NCBI GenBank assembly: GCA_913054485.1
Contig: CAJXHQ010000062.1
Coordinates: 1 to 10,501 of the forward strand
DNA from: an uncultured Paracoccaceae bacterium
GTDB lineage: Bacteria; Pseudomonadota; Alphaproteobacteria; Rhodobacterales; Rhodobacteraceae
Reading direction: 5' to 3'
DNA: 10,501 nt
The position numbers and the translations under genes are program-made. The stretch's first letter is position 1. The number at the start of each line of letters is the position of its first letter. This document shows, piece after piece, positions 1 to 6,484 of the stretch. The notes beneath the pieces were generated by a model, which worked only from the letters and a program-made list of their open reading frames with translations, did no database searches and was not told the DNA's origin.

Positions 1-1222
1 CATCCGGTTCACGTTCGATCCGGGTGATCACCCGCGCGCCCTGCTCAAGAGTGCGGTGCACCGGGCATTTGTCGGCAATCTCCAAGAGCTTGGCGGATTG
101 CTCGCCGGTCAGGTTGCCGCGCAGGTGGATGACACGGGTGAACTCGTCGATGCGGGACGGGTTGCCGGTGGCCGCGTCCTGCGCATGTACCTTATTGTGG
201 CTGACATCGACGCTGATACCCTCCAGAGGCAGTCCCTTGCGGCGGGTGTACATGCGGATTGTCATCGAGGTGCAGGCCCCCAGGCCCGCGGCCACGAACC
301 CGTAGGGCGACATGCCCCGGTTGGTGCCGCCATAGGCCAGCGGCTCATCCGCAAAGGCGTGATGCGCGGGGCCGGATTGCACGTCCTGCAGGAAGCCCGC
401 GGGATCGGCCTCGGTCACCCGCAGGATGCCTTCGGGCGCGCCGGGGGGCGGTGCGGGCTGGCTGAACTCCACGTAGCGGCTGGCCCAGGCGGCAATAACT
501 TCAGCGGCATATTCCGCATCGCTGGCGCGGCTGATCAGGTGGTCGGCATCGTCCAGGGTGACAAAGCTCTTGGGGTGCTTGGCGGAGGTGAAGATCCGCG
601 CCGCGTTCTCGATCGCCACGGTGGCATCCATCGGCGCATGCAAGATCAGCAGGGCTGCGCGCAGGTCTGCAATGGCCGGCGCGAGGTTCTCGGCGGCGAT
701 GTCATCGACGAACTGGCGGCCGATGCGGAAAGGCCGTCCGCCCAGGGTCACCTCAGCTGATCCCTTCTCGCGGATCTCGGCAATGCGGTCCTCGAAGTGA
801 TGCGCCACATGCGCCGGGTCAAACGGTGCGCCCAGGGTCACTACCCCTTTGACCGACGGGATGCCCGCGCGCGCGCGCAGGACTGCCGCCCCGCCCAGCG
901 AGTGGCCGATCAGAAGGTCAGGTGCCATGCCGCGCCCGGCCAGGAATTGTGCCGCCGCGATCAGGTCTTCGACGTTGGAAGTGAAGGAGGTGTTGGAAAA
1001 CTCCCCCCCGGAATGGCCAAGGCCGGTGAAATCAAAACGCAGCACGGCAAAACCCATGGCGGCCAGGCGGGCCGAGATCCGCCGTGCGGCGGGTATATCC
1101 TTGGAGCAGGTGAAACAATGGGCAAACAGCGCCGTTGCCAGAACCGGCCCTTGGGGCAGGATCAGACGGGCTGCCAGCTGGCTGCCGTCATGGCCGGGGA
1201 ATGTCACGGGTTCTGTCGGCAT
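1..1222 (-). CDS. Alpha/beta-hydrolase fused to OsmC-family domain (3' end off window)
   Basis: Reading the minus strand from ATG at 1222 gives 407 open codons to the window edge. The N-terminal half (about residues 1-245) is an alpha/beta-hydrolase: the nucleophile elbow GHSLGG places Ser108, with Asp199 (in APMDATV) and His228 (in DADHLI) as the rest of a plausible triad. The C-terminal part (about 265-407) is OsmC-like, with Cys317 in GACTSMTIRMY and Cys386 in CPVHRTLE, the usual redox cysteine pair of OsmC/Ohr proteins. This fusion is a known bacterial architecture of about 400-410 residues, so only a few codons should be missing. OsmC proteins reduce organic hydroperoxides through the cysteines; the substrate of the hydrolase half is unknown. 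GAGG lies seven bases before the ATG, supporting this start. The next gene is divergent. The protein has no signal peptide and is probably cytoplasmic. Confidence 0.94.
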   Translation of the reverse strand, partial: MPTEPVTFPGHDGSQLAARLILPQGPVLATALFAHCFTCSKDIPAARRISARLAAMGFAVLRFDFTGLGHSGGEFSNTSFTSNVEDLIAAAQFLAGRGMAPDLLIGHSLGGAAVLRARAGIPSVKGVVTLGAPFDPAHVAHHFEDRIAEIREKGSAEVTLGGRPFRIGRQFVDDIAAENLAPAIADLRAALLILHAPMDATVAIENAARIFTSAKHPKSFVTLDDADHLISRASDAEYAAEVIAAWASRYVEFSQPAPPPGAPEGILRVTEADPAGFLQDVQSGPAHHAFADEPLAYGGTNRGMSPYGFVAAGLGACTSMTIRMYTRRKGLPLEGISVDVSHNKVHAQDAATGNPSRIDEFTRVIHLRGNLTGEQSAKLLEIADKCPVHRTLEQGARVITRIEREPD

Positions 1223-1478
1223 GGCCGGGCCTCGTCGGTTGCTGCTGTTCTTAAAGTGAGGCTGTCCGGGGCCTGCGGCAAGCAGCCGGCCCTGCGGGTC
1301 ACGGGATGGTGAAGGAAAACCAGGTTCCGGCAGCTTCTTTCTGAATAATTCGGGAAAATTTTAAGTTTAACCGCCTCTTAGAAGCTGGCCTGTATCCACT
1401 CCGTTTAAGAATTCCGGTTCGGTTTTGTGAGTTCTAAAGCGGCAGGTTTGCGGCGCAGAAAAGCGGTGATTTTCAGCG
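1223..1478. promoter_or_regulatory. Divergent intergenic region between the OsmC fusion and the kinase gene
   Basis: These 256 bases separate two divergently transcribed genes, so both promoters should lie here. The stretch at about 1338-1378 is clearly more AT-rich than its surroundings and is the likeliest promoter zone. I could not fix convincing -35/-10 pairs on either strand and found no strong operator-like dyad. A short open frame on the minus strand across 1367-1636 overlaps the kinase start and has no recognisable protein content. Confidence 0.35.
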
Positions 1479-2342
1479 ATGCTGGACCACGCAGTGAACA
1501 TTACAGGTGCAGGTCTTCCGCCGGGTGATTGGCAACAGCGTGTACAGGCGGTATTTCGTGGCTGCTTCCGCCAGTTGGCGGAAGGGCTGACCGGCGTCGC
1601 ACCGGAGGCGCAGGCGCTGAACTTCAGTCTGATCAAGGAAACACGCGGTTCAATCAGCCTGCAAATGATCCTGGGGTCAGCCGAAGGTTTTCTGAAGCTG
1701 TTTGACGGCCCGGGCGGGGCGGAAGGCTACAAGCGGGAGAAAGCTGTCCTGCTGGCGCTTGCCGGGCAAGGGCTGGTGCCGGAAATGATCTCCTTCTCGG
1801 ATGAGATGCGCTTTGTCATGACCGAATGGCAAGAGCGGCCTTTTGAGCCGGGTGCGGACCCTGAGCAGACCGCCCGGCGGATCGGAGCCTGGACCGCCCG
1901 CTACGACGCGGCCGCCCCGGCGCGCGGATTGCAGGGCAATTGGTATACTTACGGGCAGCAGATCGGGCTTGGTCAGGCGCTGCAGAGCATTCCACGGGCC
2001 AGGGAGCAGCTCTCTGCCGTGCCTCTGTGCGGCGAAGTCCTGTCGCACAATGATGCTGCCATGCATAATTTCCTGGAAGGGGCTGACGGGCGGCTGCTCG
2101 GGTGTGACTTTGAGAAGGCGCGCTTCAAACCGCGCGGATGGGACTATCTGAAGGCACATTGGTCGTTGCTGGAACGCTTCCCGGACAAGGCGCCTAAAGT
2201 GCTGAAAGCCTTGGAGCGTGGCTTTGAAATGTCGCATCGCGGGATGTTGCAGGCGAAGGAGCTGAGCGTGGTCGCGCGGGTGCTGTTCTGTGCCCAGGCC
2301 GTGACGGCAGCAAACCGGAAGGAGACCGGGTCATGGCAGTAG
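1479..2342 (+). CDS. APH-fold phosphotransferase (aminoglycoside/choline-kinase-like)
   Basis: A 287-residue protein of the protein-kinase-like phosphotransferase superfamily. The catalytic loop has the APH form H-x-D-x-x-x-x-N (His190, Asp192, Asn197, in SHNDAAMHNF). It is followed by the metal-binding Asp210 in CDFEKA, the counterpart of the kinase DFG. Lys73 in FLKLFD and Glu87 in YKREKAVL fit the N-lobe lysine-glutamate pair, and TEWQE fits the hinge. The substrate cannot be read from sequence: relatives phosphorylate aminoglycosides, choline, homoserine or sugars, and nothing points to antibiotic resistance. The start at 1479 lacks a good Shine-Dalgarno sequence, so a slightly different start is possible. 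The last 10 bases overlap the start of the Hint-domain gene, indicating one operon with translational coupling. No signal peptide is visible, so it is probably cytoplasmic. Confidence 0.85.
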   Translation: MLDHAVNITGAGLPPGDWQQRVQAVFRGCFRQLAEGLTGVAPEAQALNFSLIKETRGSISLQMILGSAEGFLKLFDGPGGAEGYKREKAVLLALAGQGLVPEMISFSDEMRFVMTEWQERPFEPGADPEQTARRIGAWTARYDAAAPARGLQGNWYTYGQQIGLGQALQSIPRAREQLSAVPLCGEVLSHNDAAMHNFLEGADGRLLGCDFEKARFKPRGWDYLKAHWSLLERFPDKAPKVLKALERGFEMSHRGMLQAKELSVVARVLFCAQAVTAANRKETGSWQ

Positions 2343-3349
2343 AGCACCTGACAGTTGATCTGTTCGCGGACAGCGACGAGGACATTTCCGGCAGCGATTA
2401 TTTCTCCGGAGTTGAGGCCGATACCCATATTGTCACCCTTGTGGATGGCGGTGACCTGCTGGCCTCTTACGAATTTGACCATTGGGGCGAAGATGATCCG
2501 AATGAGGCGGCACATGACGAGTTCCACATCGACCTCTCCGGCTTTGATGATGAATTTGTCATCGGCATCGACAGCATGGATGAAAACGACAGTTTCGTGG
2601 TGACCGGTTTTGACCTCTATGTTGTTGTCGGCGACATCTGGACCTTCAGCTACACCGGCACCGATGGCAATCCGCATATGTTTGCGATCGATACCAAGTC
2701 CGCCCATGACGACATCTTTGTCTCCGTTGTGGTCTGTTTTGCCCGCGGCAGCCGGATCCTGACGCCGCAGGGTGAACGGCCGGTGGAGACGCTGGCGGCA
2801 GGCAGCATGGTTGTTTGCGGCGACGGGCTGCAGCGCCCGGTGCGCTGGGCCGGAAGCCGCCAGCTGGGGGCTGCGGAGCTGGCGCAAAGGCCGGAGCTGA
2901 ACCCGGTGCGGCTGAGGAAAGACGCGCTGGGCACTGATGCGCCGGCCCGCGACCTGCTCCTGTCGCCGCAGCACCGGGTGCTGCTGCGCGATTGGCGGGC
3001 AGAAATGCTGTTCGGCGAACCGGCGGTCTTTGTGCCCGCGGTGTCGCTGGTCAATGACGAGACCATCCGCCAGGAGCGGGCTCCGGAGGGAGTGGAGTAT
3101 TTCCACCTGCTGCTGGACGGGCACCACACGGTCTTTGCTGACGGGCTGGAGTGTGAAACGCTGATGCCCGCGGAAATGGCGGCCGGGGCGCTGGACGGCG
3201 CGGCCCGCGCGGAAATCTGCGCCATTTTTCCGGATCTCGCGGCGGATCTGTCCCGCTTCGGCCCGCTCTGCCACACGGCTGCAAAACCGGCTGAGGCGCG
3301 GCTGCTGCTGGCAGAAGTGCCGGCAGCGCAGGCCGGCGGAGGCGCCTGA
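2333..3349 (+). CDS. Hint-domain protein (Hint_2 type) with highly acidic N-terminal region
   Basis: A 338-residue protein. AAGGAG stands about ten bases before the ATG at 2333, inside the end of the kinase gene. Residues 1-134 form a strongly acidic region: 33 Asp/Glu against one Lys and no Arg. Residues 135 to about 290 resemble the Hedgehog/intein (Hint) domain common in Rhodobacteraceae: it opens with Cys135 in VVCFARGSRILTPQG, continues through ETLAAGSMVV, and carries His214 in LSPQHRVLL and His264/His265 in DGHHTVFADGLECETL. Hint folds can cleave the bond before the first cysteine by an N-to-S acyl shift; whether this one does is unknown. The acidic half could bind calcium or suit export, but it shows no classical signal peptide and no clear nonapeptide RTX repeats. 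About 50 residues after the Hint domain are Ala-rich and look unstructured. It is convergent with dddP. Confidence 0.88.
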   Translation: MAVEHLTVDLFADSDEDISGSDYFSGVEADTHIVTLVDGGDLLASYEFDHWGEDDPNEAAHDEFHIDLSGFDDEFVIGIDSMDENDSFVVTGFDLYVVVGDIWTFSYTGTDGNPHMFAIDTKSAHDDIFVSVVVCFARGSRILTPQGERPVETLAAGSMVVCGDGLQRPVRWAGSRQLGAAELAQRPELNPVRLRKDALGTDAPARDLLLSPQHRVLLRDWRAEMLFGEPAVFVPAVSLVNDETIRQERAPEGVEYFHLLLDGHHTVFADGLECETLMPAEMAAGALDGAARAEICAIFPDLAADLSRFGPLCHTAAKPAEARLLLAEVPAAQAGGGA

Positions 3350-3356
3350 CGGCGCC
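3341..3356 (+). terminator. Small hairpin overlapping the Hint gene stop codon
   Basis: GGCGCC at 3341-3346 and again at 3351-3356 can pair across the TGAC loop. The TGA stop codon (3347-3349) sits in the loop. The stem is short and has no T-tract. It stands ten bases before a longer hairpin, so the two may work as a tandem terminator. GGCGCC is self-complementary, and GC-rich DNA makes such pairs by chance, so this is a weak call. Confidence 0.35.
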
Positions 3357-3365
3357 GCATGTAAA

Positions 3366-3394
3366 GCCGGCCCCTCCGCTGCGGAGGGACCGGC
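3366..3394. terminator. Bidirectional hairpin terminator between Hint gene and dddP
   Basis: A 13-base arm at 3366-3378 pairs with 3382-3394 around a three-base loop, with a single mismatch (GCCGGCCCCTCCG against CGGAGGGACCGGC). It lies between two convergent genes, 17 bases after the Hint stop and 10 bases after the dddP stop, so it can serve both. There is no T-run. Calling it a terminator rests on position and stem strength. Confidence 0.7.
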
Positions 3395-3403
3395 CGCTTG
3401 GCG

Positions 3404-4747
3404 TCAGTCCTCGCCCATCAGGGCCTTGTCGAACGGGTATTTGGTGAGGTTCTCGTAGCCGTCTTCGGTGATTAGCACCTGATCCTCCAGCTTGATCGAG
3501 AAATCACCGCCAACCTCGCCCACGCAGGCTTCGACGCAGAGCACCATGCCGGGTTCCAGCGGGTAGTCGTAAGCACCCTCGACCGCCTGGTCGGGGTAGG
3601 CCACCAGCGGCCATTCATCGCAGAGCCCCACGCCATGCATCAGGCAGCCGTATTTCTGCGCCTGGAACTTGTCGTCCAGCACATGGGTATTGGCGCTCAG
3701 CTCAGGGATCATCACGCCGGGCTTCAGCATCTCCATGTTCGTCATGATGTGTTCATGCGCATGGCGCATGGCATAGATCATGTCCTCGCGCGGCTTCTGG
3801 CCGCCGATCCACCAGCTGCGCGAGATGTCGATGCAGATGCCGTAGGAGCCGATCAGGTCGGTGTCAAAGGAGATGATCTCGTTCTTCTGGGTGATCCGGG
3901 GGCCGCATTCCTGGAACCAGGGGTTGGTGCGCTGGCCCGAGGCAAGCAGGCGGGTTTCGATCCACTCGCCGCCGCGGCGGATGTTCTCGGCGTGCAGAAC
4001 GGCCCAGATGTCATCTTCGCTTGTTTTGCCGTTGCCCACATTGGCACGGGCGAAACGCTCCATTTCCGCCACCGCGGTTTCGCAGGAATGATGGGCGCAG
4101 CGCATCGCCAGGATCTCGTCCGTGCCCTTGATGGCGCGGGTTTTTTCGGTCAGCTCTTCGCCTTCCATGACCTCGAACCCCTGGGCCTCCAGCGCGCGCA
4201 GACCGTGCAGCATCACCTTGTCCACGGCGAGGCGCTTGTTGTTGCCGCCGTGTTCTTCGATCAGGATGCGGATCTCGTTTGAGAGCGCGTCAGCGGCCAC
4301 ATCCACCTTGTCGCCGCGGTCGAAGTAGAACAGATCCGCGCCCGAACGCTGCTCGCGCACCAGCGGATTGAACTCGGACAGGAAGGGGGAGTTCTTATAG
4401 TCCCAGATCACCATGTAGCCGTCAGCGCAGAGCAGCACGGCGCGGAACGGGTTGTGGGTGTTCCAGAGCTGCATATTGGTGCTGTCAGTGGCGTAGCGGA
4501 TGTTCAGCGGGTCGAACATCAGCAACCCTCCGTAGCCGCGGTCCACGATCGCCTGGGTCAGCCGTTTCCAGCGGTATTCGCGCATCCGCTCCAGGTTGGG
4601 CAGCTCCAGGCCGGCAGCGGCCCATTCGCTGAAGGCCAGCTGGGTCGGGCCGATCTCGATCCGGTTGTTGTCATTCGGGGTGCCGTCGCCCAGGCGGTCC
4701 CCGCGGGCGGGGTCGATCTTCCGGCGGTCGCGGTAATGTTCGTTCAT
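3404..4747 (-). CDS. dddP: DMSP lyase DddP (M24B metallopeptidase fold)
   Basis: This 447-residue protein is recognisable as DddP, which cleaves dimethylsulfoniopropionate (DMSP) to dimethyl sulfide and acrylate and needs a bound metal pair. The fold is that of M24 creatinase/Xaa-Pro peptidases, but the residues match DddP. Counting from ATG at 4747 puts Asp295 and Asp297 in SFDTDL, Asp307 in CIDISRSW, His371 in LMHGVG, Glu406 in CVEACV and Glu421 in KLEDQV. These are the positions I recall for the metal ligands of Ruegeria lacuscaerulensis DddP, and Tyr366 and Asp377, assigned to substrate binding and catalysis there, are also present. The start begins MNEHYRDRRKIDP, as in other DddP proteins. 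The frame stays open upstream to 5401, but that part overlaps the opposite-strand DUF3445 gene and is not coding. No signal peptide, so cytoplasmic. The Shine-Dalgarno is weak. It is divergent from DUF3445. Confidence 0.97.
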   Translation of the reverse strand: MNEHYRDRRKIDPARGDRLGDGTPNDNNRIEIGPTQLAFSEWAAAGLELPNLERMREYRWKRLTQAIVDRGYGGLLMFDPLNIRYATDSTNMQLWNTHNPFRAVLLCADGYMVIWDYKNSPFLSEFNPLVREQRSGADLFYFDRGDKVDVAADALSNEIRILIEEHGGNNKRLAVDKVMLHGLRALEAQGFEVMEGEELTEKTRAIKGTDEILAMRCAHHSCETAVAEMERFARANVGNGKTSEDDIWAVLHAENIRRGGEWIETRLLASGQRTNPWFQECGPRITQKNEIISFDTDLIGSYGICIDISRSWWIGGQKPREDMIYAMRHAHEHIMTNMEMLKPGVMIPELSANTHVLDDKFQAQKYGCLMHGVGLCDEWPLVAYPDQAVEGAYDYPLEPGMVLCVEACVGEVGGDFSIKLEDQVLITEDGYENLTKYPFDKALMGED

Positions 4748-4888
4748 GGCTGACCTGTCTGGCTGTGTTCTTGCGGCAACCCTGCATTGGACAGGCCTGT
4801 CCGGTCTTGCATTGCGGCGACCGGGGCGCGTCGTTTTTGCGCTGCTGCGGGGCTGTTCAACCCGGGCGGGCAGGGCTAGACATTTACC
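4748..4888. promoter_or_regulatory. Divergent dddP/DUF3445 control region with a 14-bp palindrome
   Basis: These 141 bases must hold the promoters of both dddP (minus) and the DUF3445 gene (plus). At 4789-4802 is a perfect 14-bp palindrome, GGACAGGCCTGTCC, 41 bases before the dddP start and 86 before the DUF3445 start. The half-site CCTGTC recurs at 4754-4759, 42 bases from the same hexamer in the palindrome. TGCATTG occurs at 4783-4789 and 4808-4814, on either side of the dyad. The palindrome could be an operator for a dimeric repressor or activator controlling one or both genes; no regulator gene lies in this window. I could not assign -35/-10 boxes with confidence. Confidence 0.55.
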
Positions 4889-5656
4889 ATGACCGAGTTT
4901 CTGCAAAACACCTTGCCTTATAACCCGTTCCAGCAGCCGCGCCTGCCGGGGGTCAAGCCGCTGGATATGGCGGAGTGGCTGAAGCCGGACGAGGCTTGCG
5001 CTGCCCAGTTGGCGGAGCGGGACAGGCTGATAGCGGACCACCGGGATGCGGTGATTGCGATGGAGCCGGAGGCGCTGGAACCTGCGCGCGAGCTGATGGA
5101 GGTGGTTGCGGGGCAGCTCTACGGCGGGGCGCCGCAATGCCTGCGCCGCACCGATGGCAGGGAGGTCGTGCTGGACCGGGCGGACCCGTTGGCCGCGCTG
5201 GGCCGGATCGCGCAGCAGGATTTTTGCATCCTGGAGAAGCGCGGCAGCGAGCATGTGCTCACGGCTGCTGTGCTGTGTTTCCCGGCGAGCTGGTCCCTGG
5301 AGGAGAAGTTCGGCCGCCCGCTTCTGGCCATTCATGAACCGGTGGGGGAATACAGCGCCAATATCGCCGCCCGGGTGCAGCGGCTGTTCGACGGGGTGCA
5401 ACCGGGAAGGCCGCTGTGGCGGTTCAATGCGCTGTGGTACCGGGATCCGGCGTTATTTCAGCCGCGGCGCAGCGATGCGCGGCGGGCGCCGGAGCTGGCA
5501 AGCGGGGCCCGGTATCTGCGCAGCGAATTGCAGTCGATCCTGCGGCTGCAGCGGACAAAGGCGGTGGTATTCTCCATCCACACGCGGGTGCTGCGCCGTG
5601 CAGATGTGATTGCCCAATGGGGAGAGCCTCTGCCGGACCCGGCAGAGGCGATCTGA
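4889..5656 (+). CDS. DUF3445 protein, heme-dependent oxidative N-demethylase-like
   Basis: A 255-residue protein resembling the DUF3445 family (HODM alpha-subunit-like). Family-type segments are QQDFCILE (Asp111), FPASWSLEEKFG (Pro132, Trp135), IHEPVGEY (His149, Pro151, Tyr155), then RYLRSELQSILRL from Arg208 and VVFSIHTRVL near 225-235. The family includes heme-containing enzymes that oxidatively remove N-methyl groups; a related subunit belongs to the bacterial dimethylamine monooxygenase. Those systems use reductase and ferredoxin partners that are absent here, so the substrate of this single-gene copy is open. It starts at ATG 4889 with only a weak GGGCAGGGC-like upstream sequence. It is divergent from dddP, and its last eight codons carry a hairpin. 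Its stop directly abuts the stop of the convergent next gene. Family assignment is fairly sure; function is not. Confidence 0.86.
   Translation: MTEFLQNTLPYNPFQQPRLPGVKPLDMAEWLKPDEACAAQLAERDRLIADHRDAVIAMEPEALEPARELMEVVAGQLYGGAPQCLRRTDGREVVLDRADPLAALGRIAQQDFCILEKRGSEHVLTAAVLCFPASWSLEEKFGRPLLAIHEPVGEYSANIAARVQRLFDGVQPGRPLWRFNALWYRDPALFQPRRSDARRAPELASGARYLRSELQSILRLQRTKAVVFSIHTRVLRRADVIAQWGEPLPDPAEAI
5626..5649. terminator. Perfect 10-bp hairpin at the convergent gene ends, inside the DUF3445 coding sequence
   Basis: GCCTCTGCCG at 5626-5635 pairs perfectly with CGGCAGAGGC at 5640-5649 around the loop GACC. On the plus strand it lies within the last codons of the DUF3445 gene, just before its TGA (5654-5656). 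On the minus strand it starts eight bases after the stop of the next gene, the expected place for a terminator. There is no T-run on either side. The two convergent genes have no spacer, so this is the only visible candidate to stop transcription between them. Confidence 0.6.
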
Positions 5657-6484
5657 TCAGCCGCCAAAGAAGGTCATTGCGGAGGCCGTGCTTGCGGAAT
5701 GCGTGAAGGCGACAAAGGCGGAGAAGGACAGAACCTGAGTGTTCAGGCGGAAATTCTCTCCCTTGAGGAGGTTCACGGCGGCGAGCGAGACAGCGACCGG
5801 CATCGAAACCGAAGCCACGACTCCTGTCATTGCCCAGCTGGCAAGCCGCAGCTTTGAGTTTTCCGGTTCATCCTCAAGCGCGGAGACTTCATCCGGGTGA
5901 GGTTCTGTGCGGAAGGCCAGCGCCAGGCACTCTTCTTCGCTCATTTCCACCAGGCCCAGGGCACCGTCATATGCCGGGCGGCCCATAATGGTATCGCAGC
6001 GGCGCGAGATACCGTCCAACGTGTCATCCACCGGCCGGAAGTCCTGCGCCGGCCGGCGCGGGCGCACCGCGGGCTGCGGCGCCGCGTCAGCAAAAGCGCT
6101 GAGAAACTGGCGGCGGCTGAGAGGGTCGGGACACTCCTGCCAGTAGATCTGTGTCGCAGAATTGGATTGAACAAGACGGTACAAGACAACCGCCAGAAGC
6201 AGTTCACTGGTTTCCCGGCCGTCGAAGCTGGAAAAACTGGGACTCAGGCTCAGCGACAGGTGCTGAGCGGGCCGGTCGGTGCCAGGGGGCTGGTCGAGCG
6301 ATAGGCGAACACAATAGCCAGCCGAGTGCAGCTCTGCTGCATGGGCTGAGACCGGCACTGTATGTTCGACCGTGTGGCCGTAGTCTCCGAGTGTTTCCTC
6401 TACGATGCTGCTGCAAACCGCCAGCGCGTTCTGCGCATCGCCCGGAAACACCAGGCCACCGTGATACTCACTGCTCTGTGTCAC
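5657..6484 (-). CDS. Unrecognised protein with C-terminal hydrophobic double segment
   Basis: I do not recognise the family. The chosen start is GTG at 6484: GGAGG (minus strand, 6497-6493) stands eight bases upstream, giving 275 residues beginning MTQSSEYHGG. An in-frame ATG at 6559 would add 25 residues but has no comparable ribosome site. Residues 1 to about 215 are soluble-looking and rich in Asp/Glu, with an ordered stretch near SELLLAVVLYRLVQ and SATQIYWQ and a proline/arginine-rich patch (AVRPRRPAQ). Residues 217-240 and 249-275 are two hydrophobic segments separated by a short charged loop (KGENFRLN), running to the very C-terminus, which suggests a membrane hairpin or tail anchor with the bulk in the cytoplasm. 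It is convergent with DUF3445 and follows the Hsp70-like gene on the same strand after 252 bases, probably with its own promoter. Confidence 0.8.
   Translation of the reverse strand: MTQSSEYHGGLVFPGDAQNALAVCSSIVEETLGDYGHTVEHTVPVSAHAAELHSAGYCVRLSLDQPPGTDRPAQHLSLSLSPSFSSFDGRETSELLLAVVLYRLVQSNSATQIYWQECPDPLSRRQFLSAFADAAPQPAVRPRRPAQDFRPVDDTLDGISRRCDTIMGRPAYDGALGLVEMSEEECLALAFRTEPHPDEVSALEDEPENSKLRLASWAMTGVVASVSMPVAVSLAAVNLLKGENFRLNTQVLSFSAFVAFTHSASTASAMTFFGG

Noticed and set aside
56..1312. Plus-strand open frames across 56-760 and 797-1312
   Set aside because: They are the reverse of a well-defined hydrolase-OsmC protein with an intact triad and cysteines; their own translations have no motif.
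1479..2342. Antibiotic-resistance aminoglycoside kinase
   Set aside because: Only the shared kinase-fold motifs are present; the superfamily is broad and the context with a Hint protein gives no link to resistance.
2144..3274. 376-codon minus-strand open frame opposite the Hint gene
   Set aside because: It mirrors the coding strand of the Hint gene, which has a Shine-Dalgarno, coupled start and recognisable domain; the mirror translation is unlike any family I know.
3635..4282. 215-codon plus-strand open frame opposite dddP
   Set aside because: It is a shadow of dddP in GC-rich sequence, with His/Ala/Val-rich content and no motif.
4748..5401. Minus-strand open frame extending dddP by about 218 codons upstream
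   Set aside because: It overlaps the DUF3445 gene on the other strand and looks like Arg/Pro-rich shadow translation; DddP proteins begin at MNEHYRDRRKIDP, coded from 4747.
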